From positions 30,432 through 94,431 of the forward strand of contig SUYI01000010.1 in the NCBI GenBank assembly GCA_015060485.1: 64,000 nucleotides of DNA. The letters are read 5' to 3'. Origin of the DNA: Prevotella sp. (lineage in GTDB: Bacteria; Bacteroidota; Bacteroidia; Bacteroidales; Bacteroidaceae). The notes below the pieces were generated by a model. The model saw only the letters and a program-made list of their open reading frames with translations, was not told the origin of the DNA and did not search any database. Position numbers and translations under genes: made by a program. Positions 33,672-42,853 of the stretch are shown one piece after another. Positions within the stretch are counted from its first letter, which is position 1; each line of letters starts with the position of its first letter.

Positions 33672-35120
33672 TTAGAATGCCGAAGCAGCAAAGAGCCAAT
33701 CGTAGATGCACGAGCATATACCGAACAGTGCAATGCCTGCGGTGCAGATGCCCAAAGCAATCTTTGTACTTTCTTCGCTCTTAAACGTCGGCAGCGGGTT
33801 GTCAGAAGACTTGATATACATAGCCTTGACGATGAGCAGATAGTAGTACAAGCTCACAACAGTATTTACCAAAGCAACAAATACTACGAAATAAGCCCAG
33901 AAGGAGCCCTGCTCAGCGGCAGCCATGAACACGAAGAACTTCGAGAACATACCGGCGAATGGAGGAATACCAGCCAGCGAGAACAAAGCCAGCGTCATGA
34001 TGAACGACAGCTTGGGGTTGGTCTGGTATAGTCCGTCGTATGCGCTCATCTTCGTCACACCACCATTATTCTGCTCAACGGTAGAGATAACGGTAAAGAC
34101 TGCCATGTTAGCCACGATATATACCAGCACATAGTACATCAAAGAAGTCATACCCATCTGCGAACCACCAATGACAGCCAACATAATATAACCAGCCTGT
34201 GAGATAGAGCTGAAGGCCATGAATCGCTTGAGTTCGTTCTGACGGATGGCAAAGAGGTTAGCGATGGTGATGCTCAGCACAATAACGATGTAGAGCATAT
34301 ACTCCCAATACTCCATCATCGGACCAAAGGCCTTAGCCAGAATGACCAATGCGGCAAAGGCAGCAGCACCCTTCGAGCAAACACTCAGGTAACCGGTGAT
34401 GGGCGTAGGTGCACCCTCGTAGGTGTCGGCCGTCCAGAAGTGGAACGGTACCAATGACAACTTGAAAGCCAGTCCGCTAAAGAAGAACACAAGTCCCATG
34501 ATGCTGAGCGGAGATGCCAGATAACTCTTGCCAAGAACAGCAGCTACATCGTCGAAATAGAGTGTACCAGTAGCAGCATAGACGAACGAAATGCCATAGA
34601 GCATGACACCGCTCGAGAACGTTGCTACCAACACGTACTTGGCAGCAGCCTCGGCAGACTTCCTCTTCCATTTGTCGAAAGCCACCAGACATGCCATGGG
34701 CACTGAGGCGGTCTCCAGTCCAAGGAAGAACAGCAGGAACGATCCGCTGCTGACCATGATGAACATACCCAGCAGGGTCGAGATGACGAGCATGTAGAAC
34801 TCGCCGCGATACTTCTGCGCCTCATTCTTCAGCCAAGGCTCAGCCATAATCAGTACGATAACCGTACCGATGCTCAGTATAACCTTCATGACATTGGCGG
34901 CCTGCGTGGCGACATACATGCCTCCAAAGGCTTCCGTTGGTTCCGACAGCAAAGCGATGCGGACAGGCAATACAAGCATCATACCGATAGTAACTCCAGC
35001 AAAGACCTCATGATCCTTATCACTGCGTCGAGTGAAGAAGAAGTCCACGAAGAAAACAACTAACAGAATGCAAACGAGATAAAACTCGGGCACCATATTT
35101 AAAAATTGAGAATAGTTCAT
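33672..35120 (-). CDS. nuoN: NADH-quinone oxidoreductase subunit N
   Basis: Antiporter-like membrane subunit of complex I, one of the three proton-pumping modules. It is 482 aa with about 14 hydrophobic helices. KLSLVPFHFWTADTYEGAPTPITGYLS-like text contains the conserved HFWTPDVYEGAP motif (here HFWTADTYEGAP); NELKRFMAFSSISQAGYIML is the other hallmark. It is the last gene of the nuo operon, 51 bp before the terminator. A GAAATGA repeat fills the gap from nuoM. Confidence 0.93.
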   Translation of the reverse strand: MNYSQFLNMVPEFYLVCILLVVFFVDFFFTRRSDKDHEVFAGVTIGMMLVLPVRIALLSEPTEAFGGMYVATQAANVMKVILSIGTVIVLIMAEPWLKNEAQKYRGEFYMLVISTLLGMFIMVSSGSFLLFFLGLETASVPMACLVAFDKWKRKSAEAAAKYVLVATFSSGVMLYGISFVYAATGTLYFDDVAAVLGKSYLASPLSIMGLVFFFSGLAFKLSLVPFHFWTADTYEGAPTPITGYLSVCSKGAAAFAALVILAKAFGPMMEYWEYMLYIVIVLSITIANLFAIRQNELKRFMAFSSISQAGYIMLAVIGGSQMGMTSLMYYVLVYIVANMAVFTVISTVEQNNGGVTKMSAYDGLYQTNPKLSFIMTLALFSLAGIPPFAGMFSKFFVFMAAAEQGSFWAYFVVFVALVNTVVSLYYYLLIVKAMYIKSSDNPLPTFKSEESTKIALGICTAGIALFGICSCIYDWLFAASAF

Positions 35121-35168
35121 TGCTTCATTTCTTCATTTACATTTCTCATTTCTTTCATTTCTCATTTG
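35121..35168 (-). repeat. GAAATGA leader repeat before nuoN
   Basis: Sense orientation: CAAATGAGAAATGAAAGAAA, then TGAGAAATGTAAATGAAGAA and ATGAAGCA before the ATG; five to six drifting GAAATGA units in 48 bp. Confidence 0.7.
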
Positions 35169-35169
35169 T

Positions 35170-36651
35170 CTAGATGATGTTAGCGAGAATGGGTCCAACG
35201 GCATCGCTAATGACATTGCTTGCCCAGAGTGGGAACAGGCCAAGGCCAGCCACACAAGCGATAAGGCAGATGACGGCAACGCGCTCGTCCCAAGTAGCAT
35301 CGGTAAGCTCCAGATAGTGAGGATTCTTCACCTCGCCATACAGGATTTTGCCCACCACGCGCAGGATGTAGACAGCCGTAACAACGATAGAAGTGCAAGC
35401 GATGATTGTTGCCACACGGTGGAACGTATCAGGATTCTCGAACGAGCCCACGAAGATACTCATCTCGGCAATGAATCCTGAGAAACCAGGCAGACCGAGG
35501 TTGGCCAAACCGGCAATCACATAACCCACAGCGAGGAACGGCATAATCTTCATCAGACCATCCAAATAGCGGATGTCGCGGGTGTGCGTACGACCATAGA
35601 TCATACCAATCAATGCGAAGAAAAGAGCCGTCATCAAGCCATGCGACAGCATCTGCAGGATGGCACCCGTGCAAGAGGTCTTGGTCATCATCAGCAGAGC
35701 GAATAGTACGAGACCACAGTGCGACACCGACGAGTAAGCGTTGATGTACTTCAGGTCGGTCTGTACACAAGCCGAGAAGGCACCATAGACAACCGAGATG
35801 GTGGTGAGAATCAGGAAGATCCAAGCCAGTTCGTTAGCTGCATCGGGCAGCAGATACATCGCTACGCGGAAGCAGCCGTAGCCTCCCAGCTTCATCAGCA
35901 CACCAGCGTGCAACATAGACACAGCGGTAGGAGCCGAAGCATGACCATCAGGTGACCATGTGTGGAAGGGGAACAGGGCGCCCAGTACACCAAATCCAAT
36001 GAAGATGAAGGGGAAGAAAACCTTCTGAATGTCTATGGGAATATTGTGCATTGCGGCAATCTCGTTGACGTTCATGGTTGTAGCACCACTGAAGTAGTAG
36101 ATGCCCAAGATACCGATAATCAAGAGGGCCGAGCCTCCCATCAGCATCAGCGTCAGCTTCATGGCAGCATACTCCTTGTTACCCGAGCCCCAGACACCAA
36201 TCAACAGGTACATGGGAATCAGCGCCACCTCGTAGAACATGAACATGGTGAACATATCGGTGCAGATAAAGAAGCCATACACACCCGTCGACAACAGGGT
36301 GAACCAAAGGAAATACTCCTTGGTCAACGGCTTCAGCTGCCACGAGGCAAAAGTTCCCGTGAAAACGATGATGCTCGACAGAAGCAACATGACCACAGAA
36401 ATACCATCGACACCGACTGAATAGGCTATATTAAGCGGCTTGAACCAAGGGGTACTATAGGTCAACAGCATCACATCGGTATTACCTGCTGCACGCTGCT
36501 GAACGAAGTAGATGGTCAGCCATACGGACAGGGCCAGCAGACACGAGGCGCCAGCCACCATCACACCACGCACCTGATTCAAGCTCTTAGCCAGCCAAAG
36601 GCCGACGAGCATCAAGGCGGGGATTACTACGAATAATGTTAATATACTCAT
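35170..36651 (-). CDS. nuoM: NADH-quinone oxidoreductase subunit M
   Basis: Antiporter-like proton-pumping subunit of complex I. It is 493 aa and polytopic. GVLGALFPFHTWSPDGHASA and PTAVSMLHAGVLMKLGGYG are the NuoM signature with key Lys/His residues; TDLKYINAYSSVSHCGLVLF follows. It lies between nuoL and nuoN in the order typical of the phylum. Confidence 0.94.
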   Translation of the reverse strand: MSILTLFVVIPALMLVGLWLAKSLNQVRGVMVAGASCLLALSVWLTIYFVQQRAAGNTDVMLLTYSTPWFKPLNIAYSVGVDGISVVMLLLSSIIVFTGTFASWQLKPLTKEYFLWFTLLSTGVYGFFICTDMFTMFMFYEVALIPMYLLIGVWGSGNKEYAAMKLTLMLMGGSALLIIGILGIYYFSGATTMNVNEIAAMHNIPIDIQKVFFPFIFIGFGVLGALFPFHTWSPDGHASAPTAVSMLHAGVLMKLGGYGCFRVAMYLLPDAANELAWIFLILTTISVVYGAFSACVQTDLKYINAYSSVSHCGLVLFALLMMTKTSCTGAILQMLSHGLMTALFFALIGMIYGRTHTRDIRYLDGLMKIMPFLAVGYVIAGLANLGLPGFSGFIAEMSIFVGSFENPDTFHRVATIIACTSIVVTAVYILRVVGKILYGEVKNPHYLELTDATWDERVAVICLIACVAGLGLFPLWASNVISDAVGPILANII

Positions 36652-36655
36652 CTTG

Positions 36656-36690
36656 TAATTTACTATTTGACGATTTACTATTTACGATTT
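36656..36690 (-). repeat. AAATAGTAAATCGTC leader repeat before nuoM
   Basis: Sense orientation: AAATCGTAAATAGTAAATCG followed by TCAAATAGTAAATTAC just before the ATG. It closely matches the hisF and nrdD leaders. Confidence 0.7.
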
Positions 36691-38683
36691 AAATGCACAA
36701 TAGGATGAGCGTTAAAGCAACAGAACCCGTGAGGAACCAGACGGCATACTGGCGTACATCGCCACTCTGCCAGGGACGCAAGGACTCTCCAGCCTCGTTG
36801 GCACCCCATGCCAGGAAGTTGAACGTGCCGTCAACAACGTGGCGGTCGAACCAGGCAACAGGCTTGGAGATGCAGCGGAAGATGATGCGATGCGTGACAT
36901 ACTGCCAGATTTCGTCCTGATAGAAACGCTTGTAGGCAGCCTGATGCAGACGCGGGAACTGCTTATACAGACGGTCGGCAATGGGCTGACTCTCACCTTT
37001 ATAAATATAGGTGGCGAGACAGATACTCAGGATGGCAATAATCGTAGAGGTAGCAGCAATCTGCGTGTCAAAGTGGATGGTATAGTTGGTACCCTCGGCA
37101 TTGACAAACTGTCCGAAGCTGCCACCCCACCCTGCAAAGCCTGCGATGGTAGAGTAGATACCTACACCCATCGTAATCACACAAAGCACAATGAGAGGAA
37201 TTGTCATCGTAGCAGGAGCCTCGTGAGGAGTGTGATGCTCGTGAGCTTCCACATTCTCTGTTCCCCAGAAAATACCATAGTACAGACGGAACATGTAGAA
37301 GGCGGTCATAGCAGCAATTCCTGTCATGATCCATCCTACCACCGGACTATAGGCAAAGCAGGCGGTGATAATCTCATCTTTCGAGCTGAAGCCCGAGAAG
37401 AACGGAATACCGGCAATAGCGAAGCACGAAATCAGGAACGTGATATTCGTAATCGGCATATACTTGCGCAAACCACCCATCATGGCCATCTCGTTCGAGT
37501 GGACGGCGTGGATGATACAACCGGCACCCAGGAACAGACAAGCCTTAAACATAGCATGCGTAAAGAGGTGGAACATACCAGCCATGAATCCCAGCTGCTG
37601 ATGATTGTCGAGAACACCATGATGGCCTGGCAGCGACACGCCAAGAGCCACCATCATGAAGGCGATCTGTGAGATAGTCGAGAAGGCCAGCACACGCTTG
37701 ATGTCGCTCTGGGCACATGCCACAGCAGCAGCATAGAAAGCGGTGAAGACGCCCACCCATACCACGATAGACATCTGGGGCTGGGCATACTCAACCCAAA
37801 GGGGGAACATACGTGCAATCTGGAACACACCGGCTACAACCATAGTAGCAGCATGAATCAGAGCTGATACAGGCGTCGGACCTTCCATGGCATCGGGCAG
37901 CCAGATATGCAAGGGGAACATGGCACTCTTACCGGCACCACCGATGAACATCAGCACCAAAGCCGTTGGCAGGATGAAACCACCAGCAGCCAATGCTTTG
38001 GCAGCCGTACCCTGAATGAACGGAGTAGTACCTTCTCCCATTACGATGTTGCCTGCAAACGAGAAACTGAATGAATCTGTATAGTAACCGAAGAGCAGGA
38101 TACCGATGAGGAAGAACATATCAGCGAAACGCGTCACGATGAACGCCTTCTTAGAGGCAGCAATGGCGGGCTTCAACGGATAGTAGAATCCGATGAGCAG
38201 GTAAGAACTGACACCCACGAGTTCCCAGAAGGTGTACATCTGGAAAATGTTGGTGGCAACAACCAGACCGAGCATTGACATGGTGAAGAGGCTCAGGAAC
38301 GCATAGTAGCGCTGGAAGCCCTTCTCGCCGTGCATGTAGCCGAACGAGTAGATATGCACCATCAACGAGACGGTAGAAATGACAATCAGCATCATCACCG
38401 AGATAGGATCCAACAGGATACCCATGTCGAAATGCAGATTGCCCAGGGGTAGCCACGTGAAGTTGTATGGAACAATAGTGGCATAAGTGCCGTCAGCCAG
38501 ACGATCGGCGCCGAAATAGGCGAAAGCCGTCCAGTAAGAGAGCACGGTAACCAGTCCCAATGACGTGGTGCCGATAAGACCGGCGGTCTTATGCGACATC
38601 TTCATGCCTGCGAGCGCAAGAATCACAAATGACAGCGCAGGCAGCAGAAGGATCAGAAATGAACAACTATAAACTGTTTCCAT
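36689..38683 (-). CDS. nuoL: NADH-quinone oxidoreductase subunit L
   Basis: The largest proton-pumping subunit of complex I, 664 aa, with ~16 hydrophobic helices and a long C-terminal lateral-helix region. KSAMFPLHIWLPDAMEGPTP and VSALIHAATMVVAGVFQIAR are diagnostic, as is AQSDIKRVLAFSTISQIAFM. It is preceded by nuoK with a 6-bp gap. Confidence 0.95.
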   Translation of the reverse strand: METVYSCSFLILLLPALSFVILALAGMKMSHKTAGLIGTTSLGLVTVLSYWTAFAYFGADRLADGTYATIVPYNFTWLPLGNLHFDMGILLDPISVMMLIVISTVSLMVHIYSFGYMHGEKGFQRYYAFLSLFTMSMLGLVVATNIFQMYTFWELVGVSSYLLIGFYYPLKPAIAASKKAFIVTRFADMFFLIGILLFGYYTDSFSFSFAGNIVMGEGTTPFIQGTAAKALAAGGFILPTALVLMFIGGAGKSAMFPLHIWLPDAMEGPTPVSALIHAATMVVAGVFQIARMFPLWVEYAQPQMSIVVWVGVFTAFYAAAVACAQSDIKRVLAFSTISQIAFMMVALGVSLPGHHGVLDNHQQLGFMAGMFHLFTHAMFKACLFLGAGCIIHAVHSNEMAMMGGLRKYMPITNITFLISCFAIAGIPFFSGFSSKDEIITACFAYSPVVGWIMTGIAAMTAFYMFRLYYGIFWGTENVEAHEHHTPHEAPATMTIPLIVLCVITMGVGIYSTIAGFAGWGGSFGQFVNAEGTNYTIHFDTQIAATSTIIAILSICLATYIYKGESQPIADRLYKQFPRLHQAAYKRFYQDEIWQYVTHRIIFRCISKPVAWFDRHVVDGTFNFLAWGANEAGESLRPWQSGDVRQYAVWFLTGSVALTLILLCI

Positions 38684-38689
38684 AACGAT

Positions 38690-38998
38690 TTACCATTTCA
38701 TGTTCTTGATACTGTCAACGCTATCGCTGTGGAAATTGCGGTAGACATTGATGATAATAGCAATAGCCACAGCCGACTCAGCAGCTGCAACACCAATCAC
38801 AAAGAGTGTCATAAACATGCCCTCCATTCCGTTCGGATAGAGCAGGCGGTTGATGGCAGCAAAGTTAATATCGACGGCGTTCAGCACCAGCTCGACAGAG
38901 ATGAGCATGGCGATGAGGTTGCGACGTGTCACAAAGCCATAGACGCCAATAAAGAACAACAGCGCACTCAGTGCGAAATAACATTCTATAGGTACCAT
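38690..38998 (-). CDS. nuoK: NADH-quinone oxidoreductase subunit K
   Basis: A 102-aa three-helix membrane subunit of complex I. It carries the glutamates of the proton path in LIAMLISVELVLNAVDINF and FVIGVAAAESAVAIAIIINV. Length and position (J-K-L) are standard. Confidence 0.94.
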   Translation of the reverse strand: MVPIECYFALSALLFFIGVYGFVTRRNLIAMLISVELVLNAVDINFAAINRLLYPNGMEGMFMTLFVIGVAAAESAVAIAIIINVYRNFHSDSVDSIKNMKW

Positions 38999-39001
38999 AG
39001 C

Positions 39002-39520
39002 TTATTCCTCCTTCTTTTCTTTACGTGCAACAACCAGACCACCGATGATACAAGCCAGCAGGAACAGTGAGATGAACTCGAAAGCGAGCACATACTGATA
39101 CTTGCCAGCACCAACGAGGGCCGTACCAATTTCTTTCATAGGAACCTCCACGTTAGCCGGAGCTATTGTATAGAAGCCCGTCTTCAGCAGAATCAGACTG
39201 ACGACGACCAGTCCGGCAAAGGCTGCCAGAGCGCCACCAATCATCTTGCTAGACTTCACACGCTCCTCCAGACCCTGAAGGGTACGCTTGCTCACCAGTT
39301 GGATGGCGAACACATAGATCATCGTAACGCCTCCGGCATATACTGAGATCTGAGCGGCTCCCAGGAAGGTGTAATCGAGCAGGAAATAGATACCTGCCAC
39401 ACCGAAGAGCACGAACAACATAAATGTTGCGGCTCGCATAATCTTCGTCGTGGTGACACACATCAGCGCTGAGCCGATGATGAACACCGCGAGAATGATA
39501 AACATTACTGTATTTGCCAT
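39002..39520 (-). CDS. nuoJ: NADH-quinone oxidoreductase subunit J
   Basis: A 172-aa membrane subunit with five hydrophobic helices. The conserved GVAGIYFLLDYTFLGAAQIS and VYAGGVTMIYVFAIQLVS identify NuoJ. It ends in a basic/acidic tail (ARKEKKEE). It starts 6 bp after nuoI and ends 3 bp before nuoK. Confidence 0.93.
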   Translation of the reverse strand: MANTVMFIILAVFIIGSALMCVTTTKIMRAATFMLFVLFGVAGIYFLLDYTFLGAAQISVYAGGVTMIYVFAIQLVSKRTLQGLEERVKSSKMIGGALAAFAGLVVVSLILLKTGFYTIAPANVEVPMKEIGTALVGAGKYQYVLAFEFISLFLLACIIGGLVVARKEKKEE

Positions 39521-39526
39521 ATTGCG

Positions 39527-40072
39527 TTACTTCGTTTTAGTGTTAAACTTACCGACTTCCCACTCAGCCCCGCCTTCAAGAAGGTTAGGCAGCGAACCAC
39601 CCTTGTAAACCTCCTCATTGAGGTGAAGCACAAGCTTAGAGCGGTCAAATACGGCGTTCTCGAAATCATTCGTAAACTCGATGGCGTCGAAGTTGCAGGC
39701 GTTGGTACAAAGCTGGCAGAACATGCAGTCGCCCAAATCGTACTGATAATCGTCGAGCACCTTCTTTTTCTTACCTGTCTCAGGATCTTCAGCCGTGTGG
39801 GCTGTAATCTTGATGGTTCCGTTAGGACAGGCCTTTTCGCACAATGTGCAAGCGGTACACTTGTAGCTGCCATCCTCGTTGCGCTTGAATGTCAGGCGAC
39901 CACGGTGACGCTTGGCTACGTGGAGTGTAGTCTTGCGGTTCTCGGGATACTGCTCCGTTGACTTGTTGGTAAAGAAGTCCTTGAAGTATTCCTTCCAGGA
40001 GGTTTTCATACCTGTAGCCAGCGTCTTCAAGCCGTGCCCGATTTCTCCGAAATATGTTTTGTTATCTTCCAT
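39527..40072 (-). CDS. nuoI: NADH-quinone oxidoreductase subunit I (2x[4Fe-4S])
   Basis: Peripheral-arm ferredoxin-like subunit of complex I, 181 aa. Two 4Fe-4S motifs are visible: CTACTLCEKACPNGTI and CMFCQLCTNACNFDAI. They pass electrons toward cluster N2 in NuoB. It lies between nuoH and nuoJ. In the absence of NuoEFG, this subunit is near the likely entry point of electrons from an alternative donor (inference). Confidence 0.95.
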   Translation of the reverse strand: MEDNKTYFGEIGHGLKTLATGMKTSWKEYFKDFFTNKSTEQYPENRKTTLHVAKRHRGRLTFKRNEDGSYKCTACTLCEKACPNGTIKITAHTAEDPETGKKKKVLDDYQYDLGDCMFCQLCTNACNFDAIEFTNDFENAVFDRSKLVLHLNEEVYKGGSLPNLLEGGAEWEVGKFNTKTK

Positions 40073-40081
40073 TGCTATACC

Positions 40082-41170
40082 TTATTTAATATATAAGCCT
40101 AAAGCTACAACAACCGTCATGATGACGAGGTTGAGCAGTGCCAGCGGCATGAGGTACTTCCACTCCAGCTTCAGGATCTGGTCGATACGCAGACGTGGGA
40201 ACGTCCACTTGATCCACATCAGAATCCATACCAGGAAGAAGGCCTTACCCATAAACCATACGATGCCAGGGATGTAGTTCATGATGGCATCAAAGGCCTC
40301 GATGCCGATGTTTACAGGCGCCCAACCACCGAGGAACACCGTAGCGGCGATGCCTGCGATGATAAAGAGGTTGAGGAACTCAGCGAGGTAGAAGAAGCCG
40401 AAGCCCATACCAGAATACTCAGTATGGTGACCAGCCGTCAACTCACTCTCAGCCTCAGCCATATCAAACGGTCCACGGTTTGCCTCTGCATTACCTGCGA
40501 TGAGGAATACGAAGAAGGCGATGATGGCAGGAATATGTCCCTGGAAAATGAGCCATTTCCAAGGCCCTGTCTGAGCCTCTACGATACCACTCATCTGCAT
40601 CGTACCTGTCAGAATCACAGCAGTAATCAGACAGAGGCAGAGCGACATCTCGTAAGAGATCATCTGCACGGCACCACGCATGGCCGATACCACAGAATAC
40701 TTATTGTTAGAACCCCAACCTGCAAGGAAGATACCTACCACACCTATTGAAGAAACGGCAGTGAGCAGGAACACACCTACGTTGAAGTCGAGCACCGTAG
40801 CGCCGTTGTTCCAAGGCAGGAACGAGAAGGCACCTACAGAACCGATAATCACCAAGAGAGGAGCCACGAGATAGAGCAGCTTGTCGGCACGGTCAACGAT
40901 GAATATCTCCTTGATGAGCATTTTCAGCACGTCGGCAAACACCTGCAGCAATCCCCAGTAACCTACTCGCATCGGGCCCAGACGGCACTGGAAGTAAGCA
41001 CACACCTTACGCTCCATGAAAATCAGTACGATGGCGATGAGGGCGTATCCCACGAGGATAGCAATACCCACCAGCACGCACTCAATCAATATCGCCAACC
41101 AGTCAGGACATCCTATTGTAATCCTGAGCAACTGGTCGAACCATTGTGTTATGATAGAAAAGTCGAACAT
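40082..41170 (-). CDS. nuoH: NADH-quinone oxidoreductase subunit H
   Basis: Membrane subunit that with B and D forms the quinone chamber of complex I; 362 aa with ~8 helices. FMERKVCAYFQCRLGPMRVG is the NuoH signature, and NRGPFDMAEAESELTAGHHT and EYSGMGFGFFYLAEFLNLF carry the conserved acidic residues. A tandem repeat (41172-41208) separates it from nuoCD. Confidence 0.95.
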   Translation of the reverse strand: MFDFSIITQWFDQLLRITIGCPDWLAILIECVLVGIAILVGYALIAIVLIFMERKVCAYFQCRLGPMRVGYWGLLQVFADVLKMLIKEIFIVDRADKLLYLVAPLLVIIGSVGAFSFLPWNNGATVLDFNVGVFLLTAVSSIGVVGIFLAGWGSNNKYSVVSAMRGAVQMISYEMSLCLCLITAVILTGTMQMSGIVEAQTGPWKWLIFQGHIPAIIAFFVFLIAGNAEANRGPFDMAEAESELTAGHHTEYSGMGFGFFYLAEFLNLFIIAGIAATVFLGGWAPVNIGIEAFDAIMNYIPGIVWFMGKAFFLVWILMWIKWTFPRLRIDQILKLEWKYLMPLALLNLVIMTVVVALGLYIK

Positions 41171-41171
41171 A

Positions 41172-41208
41172 TTTTTATCTTTTTACTTTTTTACCTTTTT
41201 ACCTTTCG
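41172..41208 (-). repeat. AAAGGTAAA leader repeat before nuoH
   Basis: Sense orientation: CGAAAGGTAAAAAGGTAAAA then AAGTAAAAAGATAAAAA, four ~9-nt units ending 2 bp before the nuoH ATG. Confidence 0.7.
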
Positions 41209-41209
41209 A

Positions 41210-42853
41210 CTAACGGTCGATATCAGGAATTACAACGTCAATAGCAGCACAGGTAGCAATCAAGTCGGCAATCTTCTGACCTCGAAGCATCGGGTCGAAG
41301 GCACCTACCAGCGAGAGACCCATTGGACGCATCTTCATACGGTATGGGCTCTTGTCGCCACGAGAGTCGAGATATACGCCAAACTCACCAGCCACTCCCT
41401 CAACAGAATAGTACCACTGTCCCTCTGGGCACTTGATGATTGGCTTCTGTTTCACATAGAAGTCACCCTCGGGGATATTATCAATGAGCTGTTCGATGAT
41501 GTTCAGGCTCTGGTACATCTCGTTGATGTGAACCAGATAACGGTCCATAGAATCACAGCCAGTCAATGTGCACTGCTCCCACTCTACCTTGTCGTACATG
41601 TCGTACGGGTGGTTCTTACGAACATCGTTCTTCCAACCCGAAGCACGTCCGGCAGGTCCGGTCACAGCGTAGCTGATACAATCCTCGAGACTCATCGGGC
41701 CACAGTTCTCCAAACGGTTGTGGGTGATGATGTTATCTCCGAAGATGTCCATATACTCCTGAATCGTAGGACGCAGATATTTCACCAAATCCTTACAGTT
41801 CTTAACAAAGTTAGGATCGATGTCATCCTGCAGACCACCGATGCGATAGTAGTTCTGAATCAGACGTCCACCTGTGGTCTCCTCCATCACGTTTAGCACG
41901 TGTTCACGATCGCGCATACCATAAAGCATACCTGTGAGAGCACCAAGGTCCTGAGCCACACAAGAGGTGTACAGCAGGTGAGAGTCGAGACGCTGCAACT
42001 CATCCATGATGGTACGGATGTACTTGATGCGGTCTGTAAGTTCAACCTCCAGAGCCTCCTCAATCACACCCACCAGAGCGTGGCGATGCTGCATGGCTCC
42101 TAAGTAGTTCAGACGATCGGTCAAGGCCAGTGTCTGAGGATAGGTCATACCCTCCCACATCTTCTCTATGGCGCGATGGATGTAACCCAGATGCGGATAG
42201 ATACGTTTAACAGTCTCGCCGTCGAGCACTGTCTGCAGACGGAGCACACCATGTGTAGCCGGGTGTTGCGGACCAATGTTGATGACGTAGTCGTCAGAGC
42301 CAAACAGCTTGTTCTGCTTCGACTGCAGATTACCATCCTTGTCGAGATAGAACTCCAGACCGTAGTCGGGTTCTACGTCATCTTCCAGCGTATACTTGTC
42401 ATTGAACTCCCAGTCCTTGCGGAAAGGATAGCCCTTGAAATCTGAACGAAGGAACAGACGGCGCATATCTGGATGCCCGAGGAACACGATGCCATAGAAG
42501 TCATACACCTCACGCTCCAGCAAATCAGCCACACGCCAGATGTTAGAAACGGTGGGCAGATAAGCTACCGTCCGACCTTCCAGATCGCTGGTGCCGTTCG
42601 ACGACATGCCATCACCACAAACCTGGCTCTTGGCCATCATCTTCACGCTACAGCGCTCATGGGTATTGCTGTTCTCGAGAATGTAGATACAACCGAGGTT
42701 ACTACTCCCCTCGACCGTTGGAGAGGGGTCGGGGGTGAGGCTAAAGTCCTCACCTACGATAGTGACAAGATAGTCAAAGCCCTTCTTGTCCTTCAAGTTC
42801 TGCATCTCCTGTGCAAACTTGTCAAATTCAAATGAAAGGAATTCTAACTTCAT
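41210..42853 (-). CDS. nuoCD: NADH-quinone oxidoreductase fused subunits C/D
   Basis: Peripheral-arm subunits C (about 1-180) and D (about 185-547) fused in one chain, the arrangement usual in Bacteroidota. NuoC shows REVYDFYGIVFLGHPDMRRL; NuoD shows NIGPQHPATHGVLRLQTVLD and ESPRGEFGVYLD-like text (here GVAGEFGVYLDSRGDKSPYR). The NuoC part contains the insert SLTPDPSPTVEGSS, encoded by an interspersed repeat (42704-42746). It overlaps nuoB by 4 bp. Confidence 0.95.
   Translation of the reverse strand: MKLEFLSFEFDKFAQEMQNLKDKKGFDYLVTIVGEDFSLTPDPSPTVEGSSNLGCIYILENSNTHERCSVKMMAKSQVCGDGMSSNGTSDLEGRTVAYLPTVSNIWRVADLLEREVYDFYGIVFLGHPDMRRLFLRSDFKGYPFRKDWEFNDKYTLEDDVEPDYGLEFYLDKDGNLQSKQNKLFGSDDYVINIGPQHPATHGVLRLQTVLDGETVKRIYPHLGYIHRAIEKMWEGMTYPQTLALTDRLNYLGAMQHRHALVGVIEEALEVELTDRIKYIRTIMDELQRLDSHLLYTSCVAQDLGALTGMLYGMRDREHVLNVMEETTGGRLIQNYYRIGGLQDDIDPNFVKNCKDLVKYLRPTIQEYMDIFGDNIITHNRLENCGPMSLEDCISYAVTGPAGRASGWKNDVRKNHPYDMYDKVEWEQCTLTGCDSMDRYLVHINEMYQSLNIIEQLIDNIPEGDFYVKQKPIIKCPEGQWYYSVEGVAGEFGVYLDSRGDKSPYRMKMRPMGLSLVGAFDPMLRGQKIADLIATCAAIDVVIPDIDR
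42704..42746 (-). repeat. LTPDPSP-type palindromic repeat inside nuoCD
   Basis: Sense orientation carries CTCACCCCCGACCCCTCTCC and then AACGGTCGAGGGGAG: the CCCCTCTCC / GAGGGG inverted repeat found between genes in many bacteria and often mis-read as the peptide LTPDPSPKGEG. Here it is truly inside a conserved gene, in frame. Confidence 0.75.
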
